A DNA stretch of 42,480 nucleotides from JABMRF01 sp964584985. Its GTDB lineage: Bacteria > Patescibacteriota > Patescibacteriia > UBA11705 > JABHMO01. Under the pieces are notes generated by a model. The model was given only the letters and a program-made list of their open reading frames with translations, ran no database searches and was not told the origin of the DNA. A program made the position numbers and the translations under genes. Below are positions 15,312-22,726 of the stretch, one piece after another (the first letter of the stretch is position 1; the number at the start of each line of letters is the position of its first letter). Where the stretch lies: the NCBI GenBank assembly GCA_964584985.1, contig CAZPBK010000009.1, positions 1 to 42,480 of the forward strand, written 5' to 3'.

Positions 15312-15881
15312 ATGTTTAAAATAAAAGTAGAGGTTTGTTCCGCCCATGCGCATTTGACTCAGTCTGATTTGGAGAAATTGTTTGGCGAAGGTTATAAATT
15401 GGAAAAAGAAAAAGATTTTCCCGGTTTTGATATGTTTTTGTCAAGTGAAACGGTTACTTTGGAGGGAAAGTCTGGTAAATTGGAAAATATTCCAATCTAC
15501 GGTCCTTGTCGTGGTTATTCTCAAATAGAAGTCAGTCGCACAGATAGTCAAAGGTTGGGGGTTAAAGCGCCTTTGCGTTTGTCCGGCAAGGTAATTCGTT
15601 CCGGTGCAATAAAACTTATCGGGCCAAAAGGGGAGTTGGAATTGACAGAGGGATTAATTGTCCCCAAAAGGCATGTTCATGTGGAGCCTGAGCAAGCGGC
15701 CGGATTAAATCTTAGAGACAAACAAAATATTAAAGTACATATTGATGGTCCGCGAGCTCTTACTTTTGAAGAAGTGGAAGTCAGGGTAGAGGAAAATGCG
15801 GAGTTGGTTGTCCATATAGATAGAGATGAAGCCAATGCGGCCGGAGTAAGCACGGAAACCGAAGCTGAACTTATTGTTTAA
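15312..15881 (+). CDS. pduL: PduL-type phosphate acyltransferase
   Basis: This 189-residue enzyme interconverts acyl-CoA plus phosphate and acyl-phosphate plus CoA. It is unrelated to the Pta family. The two PduL repeats are visible: CSAHAHLTQSDLEKLFGEGYKL with zinc-site histidines near the N-terminus, RGYSQIEVSRTDSQRLG in the middle, and PKRHVHVEPEQAAGLNLRD then VHIDRDEANAAGV at the C-terminus. No encapsulation peptide is present at the N-terminus, so a free cytoplasmic phosphotransacetylase is more likely than a microcompartment enzyme. The stop is 8 nt before the ADP-forming acyl-CoA synthetase, and co-transcription is likely. Confidence 0.93.
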   Translation: MFKIKVEVCSAHAHLTQSDLEKLFGEGYKLEKEKDFPGFDMFLSSETVTLEGKSGKLENIPIYGPCRGYSQIEVSRTDSQRLGVKAPLRLSGKVIRSGAIKLIGPKGELELTEGLIVPKRHVHVEPEQAAGLNLRDKQNIKVHIDGPRALTFEEVEVRVEENAELVVHIDRDEANAAGVSTETEAELIV

Positions 15882-15889
15882 TTTTTTTT

Positions 15890-17965
15890 ATGCTTAAAAA
15901 CTTTTTTAATCCGCGGTCAATCGCCGTGATCGGTGCTTCAGCCGAAAAAAAGAAATTGGGGTATACGATTTTGAGAAACATTATAAATTACGGTTTTTCC
16001 GGAAAAGTTTACCCGATAAACTTAAAAACTAAAAAAATTCAAGGATTAAAAGCCTATCCTTCGGTTAAGGCTGTGCCAAAAAAAATTGATTTGGCTATAA
16101 TTGTCATTCCGGCCAAATTTGTCAACCAAGTTTTAAAAGAGTGCGGAGAAAAAAAAGTTGAAAATGTTATTGTTATCAGCGCCGGCTTTAAAGAGGTTGG
16201 CGGACAGGGGAAAGAATTGGAAAAAGAATTGCAAAAAATTGCAAGGAAATATCAAATAAACCTTTTGGGTCCAAATTGTTTAGGACTTTTGGATTCCACA
16301 ATTAAATTGAACGCTTCCTTTGCCGAAGGTATGATCAAGTCGGGAGAAGTGGCTTTTATGTCGCAGTCCGGAGCCATTTGCTCAGCCATGCTTGATTGGG
16401 CTCAAGAAAAAAGATTTGGTTTTTCCCGTTTTATCAGTTTAGGCAATAAGGCGGGTGTTAATGAAAATGACTTGATTGAATTTTTTATTAACGATAAAAA
16501 AACCAAGGTGGTGCTGGCTTATTTGGAAGGTTTTTTCGATGGGCAAAAGTTTTTAAACTTAGCTAGAAAATTATCAGCCAAAAAACCCTTGATTATTCTT
16601 AAATCCGGTAAGACTCAAGTGGCCAAAAAGGCTATAAGTTCTCATACCGGCAGTTTGGCCGGATCTTACAGTGCGGTTAAGGCGGCTTTTGAACAAACCA
16701 ATACGGTGGTTGCGGAAAACTTAACTGATTTGTTTAATTTGATAAAACTTTTTTCCAGGGATTACAAAATAAAAAATAACCAAGTAGCCGTGGTAGCCAA
16801 TGCCGGTGGACCGGCGGTTTTAACCACTGATTCAATTGCTGAAAGTGACTTGCGCTTAGCCGATTTAACCAAAGAAACCAAAGATAAATTAACAAAGGAT
16901 TTGCCTTTTTCCGCCGGGATTAATAATCCCGTTGATGTAATTGGTGACGCTGACGCAGATCGTTATGAATTGGCCTTGAAAACAGTTTTAAACGATAAAA
17001 ATGTTGGTTCGGCCATAACGATTTTGACTCCGCAAACAGTGACCGAGGTGGAAAAAACCGCCAAGGTTATTATTCAGCAAAGTAAACAAACCCAAAAACC
17101 GATATTGACCAGTTTTATCGGCGGATCCAAGGTTAGGAAGGGTATTGAACTTTTAAGCAAAAATAAAATCCCGCATTATTTATATCCGGAAACCGCGGTG
17201 CACGGTTTACAAAAATATTATTCTTATCAAAAATGTAAAGGAAAAAAACAACCGCCCGCCAAAATAAATATTGCTGAAAAAAATAAGATCAAGGTTAAAA
17301 AAATATTGGCCAAAGCTGATAAAACCGTTGATTTTCTCAGCGCTGAAAAGATTTTGAAAAGTTATGATATTCCGGTAATAAATTCGGGCCTGGCTCAATC
17401 CGGAAAACAAGCCGGGGAAATTGCTCAAAAATTAAAATTCCCGGTGGCCATGAAAGTTATTTCCCGAGATATTTTGCATAAATCTGATGTTGGTGGTGTA
17501 AAAATCGGGTTAAAAACCAAGGCCGAGGTTGAAGAAGTTTATGCTGAAATAATAAAGAATTGTCAAAAAAACAAACCAAAAGCCGAGATTACCGGAGTTT
17601 TAATTCAACCTTTGTTCAAAGGACGGGAATTAATTTTTGGCTTAAAACGCGATCCGCAATTTGGTCCGCTTTTAATGTTTGGTTTGGGTGGCGTTTATGT
17701 AGAGGTTTTAAAAGATGTTAGTTTTGGCTTGGCCCCACTCAGTCGTCAGCAGGCGGAAAATATGATAAAAAAAATTAAAACCTATAAATTACTGACCGGT
17801 GTTCGTGGGGAAAAAGCCGTTAATTTAAAATCCATTGTTTCGACTATTTTAAAATTATCTCAATTGGCTATGGATTTTTCGGAAATTAAAGAACTTGATA
17901 TAAATCCGGCTTTGGTTAATGAACAAGGATTAAAAGCAGTTGATATGCGGATATTGATTGATTAA
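15890..17965 (+). CDS. Acetate--CoA ligase (ADP-forming), fused alpha-beta form
   Basis: This 691-residue NDP-forming acyl-CoA synthetase converts acyl-CoA, ADP and phosphate to acid, ATP and CoA. The order is a CoA-binding domain (1-130, starting FNPRSIAVIGASAEKKKLGY), two succinyl-CoA-ligase-like domains (about 140-450), and an ATP-grasp domain (about 470-691). H252 in SSHTGSLAGS is the expected phosphorylated histidine. The ATP-grasp part shows FPVAMKVISRDILHKSDVGGV, ELIFGLKRDPQFGPLLMFGLGG and a final LDINPALVNEQG. It supports substrate-level ATP formation from acetyl-CoA. Acetyl-CoA is the usual substrate; branched acyl-CoAs cannot be excluded. Confidence 0.94.
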   Translation: MLKNFFNPRSIAVIGASAEKKKLGYTILRNIINYGFSGKVYPINLKTKKIQGLKAYPSVKAVPKKIDLAIIVIPAKFVNQVLKECGEKKVENVIVISAGFKEVGGQGKELEKELQKIARKYQINLLGPNCLGLLDSTIKLNASFAEGMIKSGEVAFMSQSGAICSAMLDWAQEKRFGFSRFISLGNKAGVNENDLIEFFINDKKTKVVLAYLEGFFDGQKFLNLARKLSAKKPLIILKSGKTQVAKKAISSHTGSLAGSYSAVKAAFEQTNTVVAENLTDLFNLIKLFSRDYKIKNNQVAVVANAGGPAVLTTDSIAESDLRLADLTKETKDKLTKDLPFSAGINNPVDVIGDADADRYELALKTVLNDKNVGSAITILTPQTVTEVEKTAKVIIQQSKQTQKPILTSFIGGSKVRKGIELLSKNKIPHYLYPETAVHGLQKYYSYQKCKGKKQPPAKINIAEKNKIKVKKILAKADKTVDFLSAEKILKSYDIPVINSGLAQSGKQAGEIAQKLKFPVAMKVISRDILHKSDVGGVKIGLKTKAEVEEVYAEIIKNCQKNKPKAEITGVLIQPLFKGRELIFGLKRDPQFGPLLMFGLGGVYVEVLKDVSFGLAPLSRQQAENMIKKIKTYKLLTGVRGEKAVNLKSIVSTILKLSQLAMDFSEIKELDINPALVNEQGLKAVDMRILID

Positions 17966-17995
17966 AATTCGGATTGAATTTTTGCCCGGAGATTC

Positions 17996-18018
17996 GGACA
18001 AAACAAAATGTTTTGTCC
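17996..18018. repeat. Inverted repeat between the acyl-CoA synthetase and murJ
   Basis: GGACAAAACA and TGTTTTGTCC form a perfect 10-bp stem with a 3-nt loop. It is flanked by related copies of a GAATTTTTG/CCCGG stretch. It is followed by CGGATAATTTTTG rather than a clean T-run, so it may be a weak terminator or a structured element. It does not recur elsewhere in the window. Confidence 0.6.
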
Positions 18019-18055
18019 CGGATAATTTTTGAATTGCTAAACCAAGATAAATTTA

Positions 18056-19687
18056 ATGTTTAAAAAGATATTTTCCACTAAATTCAATTCCATTTCTTCC
18101 GCCGCTGTAGTTATTGCCGCGGCCGGTTTATTGTCCAGAATTTTAGGCGTAATCAGGGATCGGGTTTTGGCCGGACAGTTTGGCGCGGGCAATGAGCTGG
18201 ATGTTTATTATGCCGCTTTTCGGGTGCCGGATTTGGTTTACAATTTAATTATTTTGGGAGCGCTTTCCGCCGGATTTATTCCGGTTTTTGTCGGACTTTT
18301 GAAAAAAGAAGAAAAAGCCGATTATAAAGTCAATAAAACGGCTTGGGATTTAGTTAATAATATTTTAAACATTTTAGGTTTAGTTTTATTGATTGTTTGC
18401 GGTTTGTTGGCCGTGTTCAGCCATAAAATAGTTCCCCTGATAACTCCGGGATTTTCCGGAGAAAAATTGGCTTTAACCGTGCAAATTACCAGGTTGATGT
18501 TTTTTAGCCCGATATTACTTGGTCTTAGCGGGATTTTTGGCGGAGTTTTACAATCTTTTAAAAGATTTCTGGCTTTTGCTTTGGCTCCGGTTATGTACAA
18601 CTTGGGTATTATTTTCGGAGCCTTGTTTTTAACCGACAAGTTTGATATTTATGGTTTGGTTTTTGGCGTGATAATCGGGGCCGGTTTACACTTGTTTATT
18701 CAATTACCTCCAGTCTTTAAACTGGGTTTTCGCTACAAACCGATTTTAAATTTCAAAAGCCGAAATTTTATCAAAATCGCTAAAATGATGGGGCCGAGGA
18801 TTTTGGGGTTGGCCAGCTCTCAACTGAATTTGATTGTTATTACGGTTTTTGCTTCAACCTTGGCCGCCGGCAGTCTGGCCGTGTTTAATTTTGCCAATAA
18901 TTTGCAACATTTGCCGATCGGACTTTTTGGGGTGGCTTATGCCATAGCTGTTTTTCCGGCTTTATCCAAGGCTTACGCTCAAAAAGATAAAAAATCGTTT
19001 AATAAAAATTTTCAGGCGGTATTTAAACAGATATTGTTTTTTGTGATTCCGGTTTCCATACTCTTTATTATTTTGCGTGCGCAAATTGTTAGAGTGGTTT
19101 TGGGTACGGGACAATTTGATTGGCAGGATACGATTTTAACCGCCAATTCTTTGGGGTTATTCAGTCTCAGTCTTTTTGCACAAAGTCTTTTGCCACTATT
19201 GGCTCGCGCCTTTTATGCCAAAGGTAATACTACTGTGCCTTTTGTCGGAGCTTTTATCGGATTGGTCAGTAATATATTTTTCAGCTGGTATTTTATTCAA
19301 AAAATCGGTGTGCTTGGTTTAGCCTTGGGATTTTCTTTGAGTTCAATATTAAATTTTTTGATTTTAGTGGTCTTCTTGGCTTTAACCACCCGTGGTCTTT
19401 TTCATGATAAAATAATAAAAAGTTTGGTTAAAATATCTATAGCTTCGGTTTTTATGGGGGTGTCTGCGCAATACTCTAAAACTTGGTTGGGTGGACTGGT
19501 TGATATGAGTAAATTTTGGGGTATAGCTTTCCAGGGAATGACCGCCGGTTTGATTGGTTTGGCGGTTTTTGGGATTACCGCTTATCTTTTGAAAACACCG
19601 GAGTTGTTTAATTTTCTTGCCGGGTTAAAAAGAAAGTTATTCAATAAAGTGAAATTCAAAAAAGAGGGGATAAGACTGAGGGAATAA
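18056..19687 (+). CDS. murJ: Lipid II flippase MurJ (MviN)
   Basis: This integral membrane protein of the MOP superfamily (543 residues) moves the peptidoglycan precursor lipid II across the inner membrane. About 14 hydrophobic segments are spread over the length. The N-terminal signature is AAGLLSRILGVIRDRVLAGQFGAGNELDVYYAAFRVPDLVYNL (residues 22-64), with the conserved arginines. LPIGLFGVAYAIAVFPALSK in the middle and LLPLLARAFYAKGNTTVPF also match. It works with mreB and the D,D-carboxypeptidase of this window in wall growth. It is followed by a terminator. Confidence 0.96.
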   Translation: MFKKIFSTKFNSISSAAVVIAAAGLLSRILGVIRDRVLAGQFGAGNELDVYYAAFRVPDLVYNLIILGALSAGFIPVFVGLLKKEEKADYKVNKTAWDLVNNILNILGLVLLIVCGLLAVFSHKIVPLITPGFSGEKLALTVQITRLMFFSPILLGLSGIFGGVLQSFKRFLAFALAPVMYNLGIIFGALFLTDKFDIYGLVFGVIIGAGLHLFIQLPPVFKLGFRYKPILNFKSRNFIKIAKMMGPRILGLASSQLNLIVITVFASTLAAGSLAVFNFANNLQHLPIGLFGVAYAIAVFPALSKAYAQKDKKSFNKNFQAVFKQILFFVIPVSILFIILRAQIVRVVLGTGQFDWQDTILTANSLGLFSLSLFAQSLLPLLARAFYAKGNTTVPFVGAFIGLVSNIFFSWYFIQKIGVLGLALGFSLSSILNFLILVVFLALTTRGLFHDKIIKSLVKISIASVFMGVSAQYSKTWLGGLVDMSKFWGIAFQGMTAGLIGLAVFGITAYLLKTPELFNFLAGLKRKLFNKVKFKKEGIRLRE

Positions 19688-19707
19688 TTTTAGTAAAGAG
19701 GAAGGTC

Positions 19708-19732
19708 AAAAGATGGCAAACCGTCTTTTTTT
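19708..19732 (+). terminator. Intrinsic terminator after murJ
   Basis: 9-bp stem, AAAAGATGG with CCGTCTTTT (one G-T pair), loop CAAA, followed by more T. Confidence 0.8.
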
Positions 19733-19774
19733 GTTTGATTTTTTTGTAAAATTAAGTTATTGTGTCATTAAAGA

Positions 19775-19780
19775 TATAAT
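19775..19780 (+). promoter_or_regulatory. -10 box just before lepA, giving a very short leader
   Basis: TATAAT ends 11 nt before the lepA ATG. With a normal start 6-8 nt after the box, the leader would be about 3-6 nt. A weak TTAAGT at 19752-19757 lies 17 nt upstream as a possible -35. Confidence 0.5.
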
Positions 19781-19791
19781 AATAATTTTTT

Positions 19792-21621
19792 ATGAATAAA
19801 ATCCGCAATTTTTGTATTATAGCTCATATTGATCATGGCAAGTCCACTTTGGCGGATCGTTTTTTGGAATTAACTAAAACCGTGGAGCAAAGAAAAATGA
19901 AAGAGCAACTTTTGGATACCATGGATTTGGAACAAGAAAGAGGTATTACCATAAAACTGCAACCGGCGCAAATGGAATATGATGATCATCTTTTAAATTT
20001 GATTGATACGCCGGGACATGTTGATTTTAGCTATGAAGTTTCCCGCAGTTTGGCGGCGGTGGAAGGGGCTATTCTGTTAGTTGACGCCACGCAAGGAGTT
20101 CAGGCTCAAACTTTGGCCAACCTTTATCTGGCCATTGAGCAGGGCTTGGAAATAATACCGGTATTAAATAAAATTGACTTGCCGGCAGCTGATGTGGAGC
20201 AAGCCAGCCAAGAAATAATTCATTTGCTTGGTTGTGATCAGTCTGAGATTTTGAAATGCAGTGCTAAAACCGGAGAAGGAGTGGAAGCTATTTTGCGAGC
20301 GATCGTTAATAAGGTTCCCGCGCCAAAAGGTGATAGTCAAAAACCTTTGCGGGCTTTGATTTTTGATTCTTTTTATGATGAATTCAAAGGTGTAGTGGCT
20401 TATGCCAGAATCGTTGACGGAGAAGTTGGTAAAAATGATGCTATTTATATGTTTGGCACAAAGGCGCAAAGCGAAGTTATGGAATGCGGAGTTTTACAGC
20501 CGACCTTAACCAAAAAAGATAGTTTAAAAACCGGAGAGATCGGTTATATTATTACCGGGCTTAAAGATATTGAACAATGCCGGGTAGGTGATACCGTTAT
20601 CAGACAAGAAAGTAAGGATTTGTCCGTAAAACCTTTACCGGGCTACAAAGAAGCCGTACCTATGGTTTATGCCGGAGTTTTTTCTGCCGAAGGAAGCGAT
20701 TACAATGAATTGCGTCAAGCCATAGGCAAATTAAAATTAAATGACGCCGCCTTGGTTTACGAACCGGAAAATTCACCGGTTTTGGGTTTTGGTTTTCGTT
20801 GCGGTTTTTTGGGGATGTTGCACTTGGAAATTTTTCAAGAGCGTTTGCGAAGAGAATTTGATTTGGACTTGGTAATTACCGTGCCCAGCGTGGCTTATAA
20901 AGTTATTCTAAAAAGTCCCAACAGTTTTCCGGATAATATAAAAAAAGAGCAAATAATTGCTGATGACGCTTATTTAATGAAAAACCCCAATGAATTTCCT
21001 GATCCGAGTTTTATCGATCATATGGAGGAGCCGATTGTTAAAATGGATGTGGTGGTGCCACAGGATTATATAGGTAATGTGATGACTTTGGTTCAAGATA
21101 GTCGCGGTGAGTATATCAATACTGAATATATTGATAAAAAAAGAGCGGTTCTGCATTATCGGATTCCCTTGGCCATGTTGATTGTTGATTTTTACGACAA
21201 ATTAAAAACAGTAACTTCCGGCTATGGCTCAATGAACTATGAATTTGAAAAGTATCAGCGAGCTGATTTGCAAAAAATGGATATATTGGTGGCCGAGGAG
21301 TCGGTGGAAGCTTTTGCCAGCATAGTTTATCGGGATTCAGCTTTTAATACCGGAAAGAAAATAGTACAGAGTTTGAAAGAATCAATTCCTCGCCAACAAT
21401 TTGTGATAAAATTACAAGCAGCTATTGGCGGGAAAATTATTGCCGCCGAAAGGATCTCGGCCTTGAGAAAGGATGTAACTGCCAAACTTTATGGTGGTGA
21501 TTGGAGCAGAAGACAAAAACTTTTGAATAAACAAAAAAAAGGCAAAAAGAAAATGATGGAGCAGGGGAAAGGCAAAGTAAATATCCCACCTGAAGCTTTT
21601 TTATCGGTAATGAAGCGTTAA
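19792..21621 (+). CDS. lepA: Elongation factor 4 (LepA)
   Basis: This translational GTPase of 609 residues acts on stalled or initiating ribosomes. G1 is AHIDHGKST (11-19), switch regions follow with LDTMDLEQERGITIK, G3 is DTPGHVDFSYEVSRSL, and G4 is NKIDLP. The LepA-only features are PMVYAGVFSAEGSDYNELRQAI, LGFGFRCGFLGMLHLEIFQERL and the C-terminal domain with AERISALRKDVTAKLYGGDWSRRQKLL. The last 20 residues (KKKMMEQGKGKVNIPPEAFL) are also typical. No Shine-Dalgarno sequence is present and the predicted leader is nearly absent. A terminator follows. Confidence 0.98.
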   Translation: MNKIRNFCIIAHIDHGKSTLADRFLELTKTVEQRKMKEQLLDTMDLEQERGITIKLQPAQMEYDDHLLNLIDTPGHVDFSYEVSRSLAAVEGAILLVDATQGVQAQTLANLYLAIEQGLEIIPVLNKIDLPAADVEQASQEIIHLLGCDQSEILKCSAKTGEGVEAILRAIVNKVPAPKGDSQKPLRALIFDSFYDEFKGVVAYARIVDGEVGKNDAIYMFGTKAQSEVMECGVLQPTLTKKDSLKTGEIGYIITGLKDIEQCRVGDTVIRQESKDLSVKPLPGYKEAVPMVYAGVFSAEGSDYNELRQAIGKLKLNDAALVYEPENSPVLGFGFRCGFLGMLHLEIFQERLRREFDLDLVITVPSVAYKVILKSPNSFPDNIKKEQIIADDAYLMKNPNEFPDPSFIDHMEEPIVKMDVVVPQDYIGNVMTLVQDSRGEYINTEYIDKKRAVLHYRIPLAMLIVDFYDKLKTVTSGYGSMNYEFEKYQRADLQKMDILVAEESVEAFASIVYRDSAFNTGKKIVQSLKESIPRQQFVIKLQAAIGGKIIAAERISALRKDVTAKLYGGDWSRRQKLLNKQKKGKKKMMEQGKGKVNIPPEAFLSVMKR

Positions 21622-21641
21622 CAAGCTTAAAATTTAAAATA

Positions 21642-21674
21642 AAAACTCCGGGCTTTGAGCAAGTCGGGGTTTTA
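21642..21674 (+). terminator. Intrinsic terminator after lepA
   Basis: 9-bp stem, AAAACTCCG with CGGGGTTTT (one G-T pair), 14-nt loop, ends in TTTTA. Confidence 0.75.
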
Positions 21675-21728
21675 TTGTTGTAAATTAAGGTAAGTTTTTG
21701 TAAAAATAAAATTTTTTACCGCTATCTA

Positions 21729-21757
21729 TTGACAAAAATAAAAAAATGTGATATATT
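21729..21757 (+). promoter_or_regulatory. Strong promoter for the GC-rich membrane protein
   Basis: TTGACA (21729-21734), a 17-nt A-rich spacer, and TATATT (21752-21757). The ATG at 21802 lies 44 nt after the -10 box and is preceded by an AAAGGAGGG site. Confidence 0.75.
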
Positions 21758-21801
21758 AACAAGATGTAGTTTTGACAATTGTATTTTTAAAGGAGGGAAT
21801 T

Positions 21802-22461
21802 ATGAAAGAAATGAAAAAAGAAATGAAAGTTTCTTTGAAATTGTCTTTGTTCAGTGCAGGGCTGATTACCCTGTTCTGGGCAATCTGGTATCTCGCTGCC
21901 GGGGAAGTTCCGGTAGTTGAGAGTGACCTGGCCACAGGTGGAGTATCCCATTGGTGGGATATTGCCATTGGGCCGATTTGGTCAACCTTGTTGGTGGTGA
22001 TTTTCACCTCCAAGTTGTTGACTCCTAAGGGTTTCGAGGAGGAAAAAGATCAAGCAATCTTCGGAGGCCTTTACGGATCGGCAATAGCAGGCTTGTTTGG
22101 TAGCCTGCTGATGTGGGCCGGAGAGACGATCATGACCTGCGGTTTCATCGCGGGAGGGTTCGTCAGCCCCTTTGTTGCCGTTCCCTTTATCTGTGGCTTA
22201 CTTTGTTGCGGTTGCGAGGCAGACAAAGTGGCCAACGGCCTAAAGCTGGCCATACTTGCGGCCATGTCATTCACTCTGGGGTTCAGTCTGTTAATCGGAC
22301 TGATATTCGGATTGGCCGTTGGAATACAGGCCATTTTGGCTGTCGGCCAAGCCATTTTTGTGGGTGTCCTTGTGTGCACGATGATAGTGTGCACGATTTG
22401 GGCAGCCGCGAAGTGGGTCGTCCCGGTTGTTAAAGGGATGGCCTTGTGGCTGATCAAGTAA
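21802..22461 (+). CDS. Multi-span membrane protein of unknown function, GC-rich, strong Shine-Dalgarno
   Basis: This 219-residue protein has a short basic N-terminus (MKEMKKEMK) and about five hydrophobic segments: roughly 10-32, 51-68, 85-106, 107-128 and 145-210, the last a long stretch that probably makes two or three helices. CGLLCCGCEADK in the middle holds four cysteines. I recognise no family. The start at 21802 is set by AAAGGAGGG five bases upstream; a longer in-frame reading from 21772 has no such support. Base content is about half GC over much of the gene, well above its neighbours, with CTG, GCC and ATC codons common. This could mean high expression or recent transfer. It stands alone between a strong promoter and a strong terminator. 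Confidence 0.75.
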   Translation: MKEMKKEMKVSLKLSLFSAGLITLFWAIWYLAAGEVPVVESDLATGGVSHWWDIAIGPIWSTLLVVIFTSKLLTPKGFEEEKDQAIFGGLYGSAIAGLFGSLLMWAGETIMTCGFIAGGFVSPFVAVPFICGLLCCGCEADKVANGLKLAILAAMSFTLGFSLLIGLIFGLAVGIQAILAVGQAIFVGVLVCTMIVCTIWAAAKWVVPVVKGMALWLIK

Positions 22462-22469
22462 ACCTTTTC

Positions 22470-22506
22470 CCTGCTTGCGAACTCATTCGCAAGCAGGATT
22501 TTTTTT
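22470..22506 (+). terminator. Strong intrinsic terminator after the GC-rich membrane protein
   Basis: Perfect 12-bp stem, CCTGCTTGCGAA with TTCGCAAGCAGG, 4-nt loop, followed by A and a long T-run. Together with the promoter at 21729 it delimits a single-gene unit. Confidence 0.93.
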
Positions 22507-22523
22507 GTGCCGGAGTTTAAATT

Positions 22524-22560
22524 AAAAAACCTGGTTTTTTTTGGGAGAACCGAGGTTTTT
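22524..22560 (-). terminator. Terminator for the 32-residue membrane peptide
   Basis: AAAAACCT-GGTT pairs with AACC-AGGTTTTT with one bulge. On the minus strand it lies 11 nt after the stop at 22572 and ends in GGTTTTTT. Confidence 0.65.
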
Positions 22561-22571
22561 ATTTTGACGAT

Positions 22572-22670
22572 TTAAAAAATAGCAAAACTCATGGTCCACA
22601 TTAGCATGGAGAAAATCATAATAATTACAATAATTATCCAGACTGCTTTTTGTATTTTACTTTTTTTCAT
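22572..22670 (-). CDS. Small single-span membrane peptide (32 residues)
   Basis: A minus-strand ORF in the 265-bp gap between the GC-rich gene and recJ encodes MKKSKIQKAVWIIIVIIM... and ends SFAIF. The N-terminus is basic (KKSKIQK) and one hydrophobic helix fills residues about 10-30. This plan matches very short membrane proteins often seen in compact genomes, such as those annotated DUF4044-like, though I cannot assign it to a family. A terminator-like hairpin sits just downstream on the same strand, which supports a real gene. No Shine-Dalgarno sequence is present, as for most genes here. Confidence 0.6.
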   Translation of the reverse strand: MKKSKIQKAVWIIIVIIMIFSMLMWTMSFAIF

Positions 22671-22726
22671 AGTAAAATGTTTATTACGAGTTTAATCTAT
22701 TTAATATTTAATTTTAATTTTTTAAA

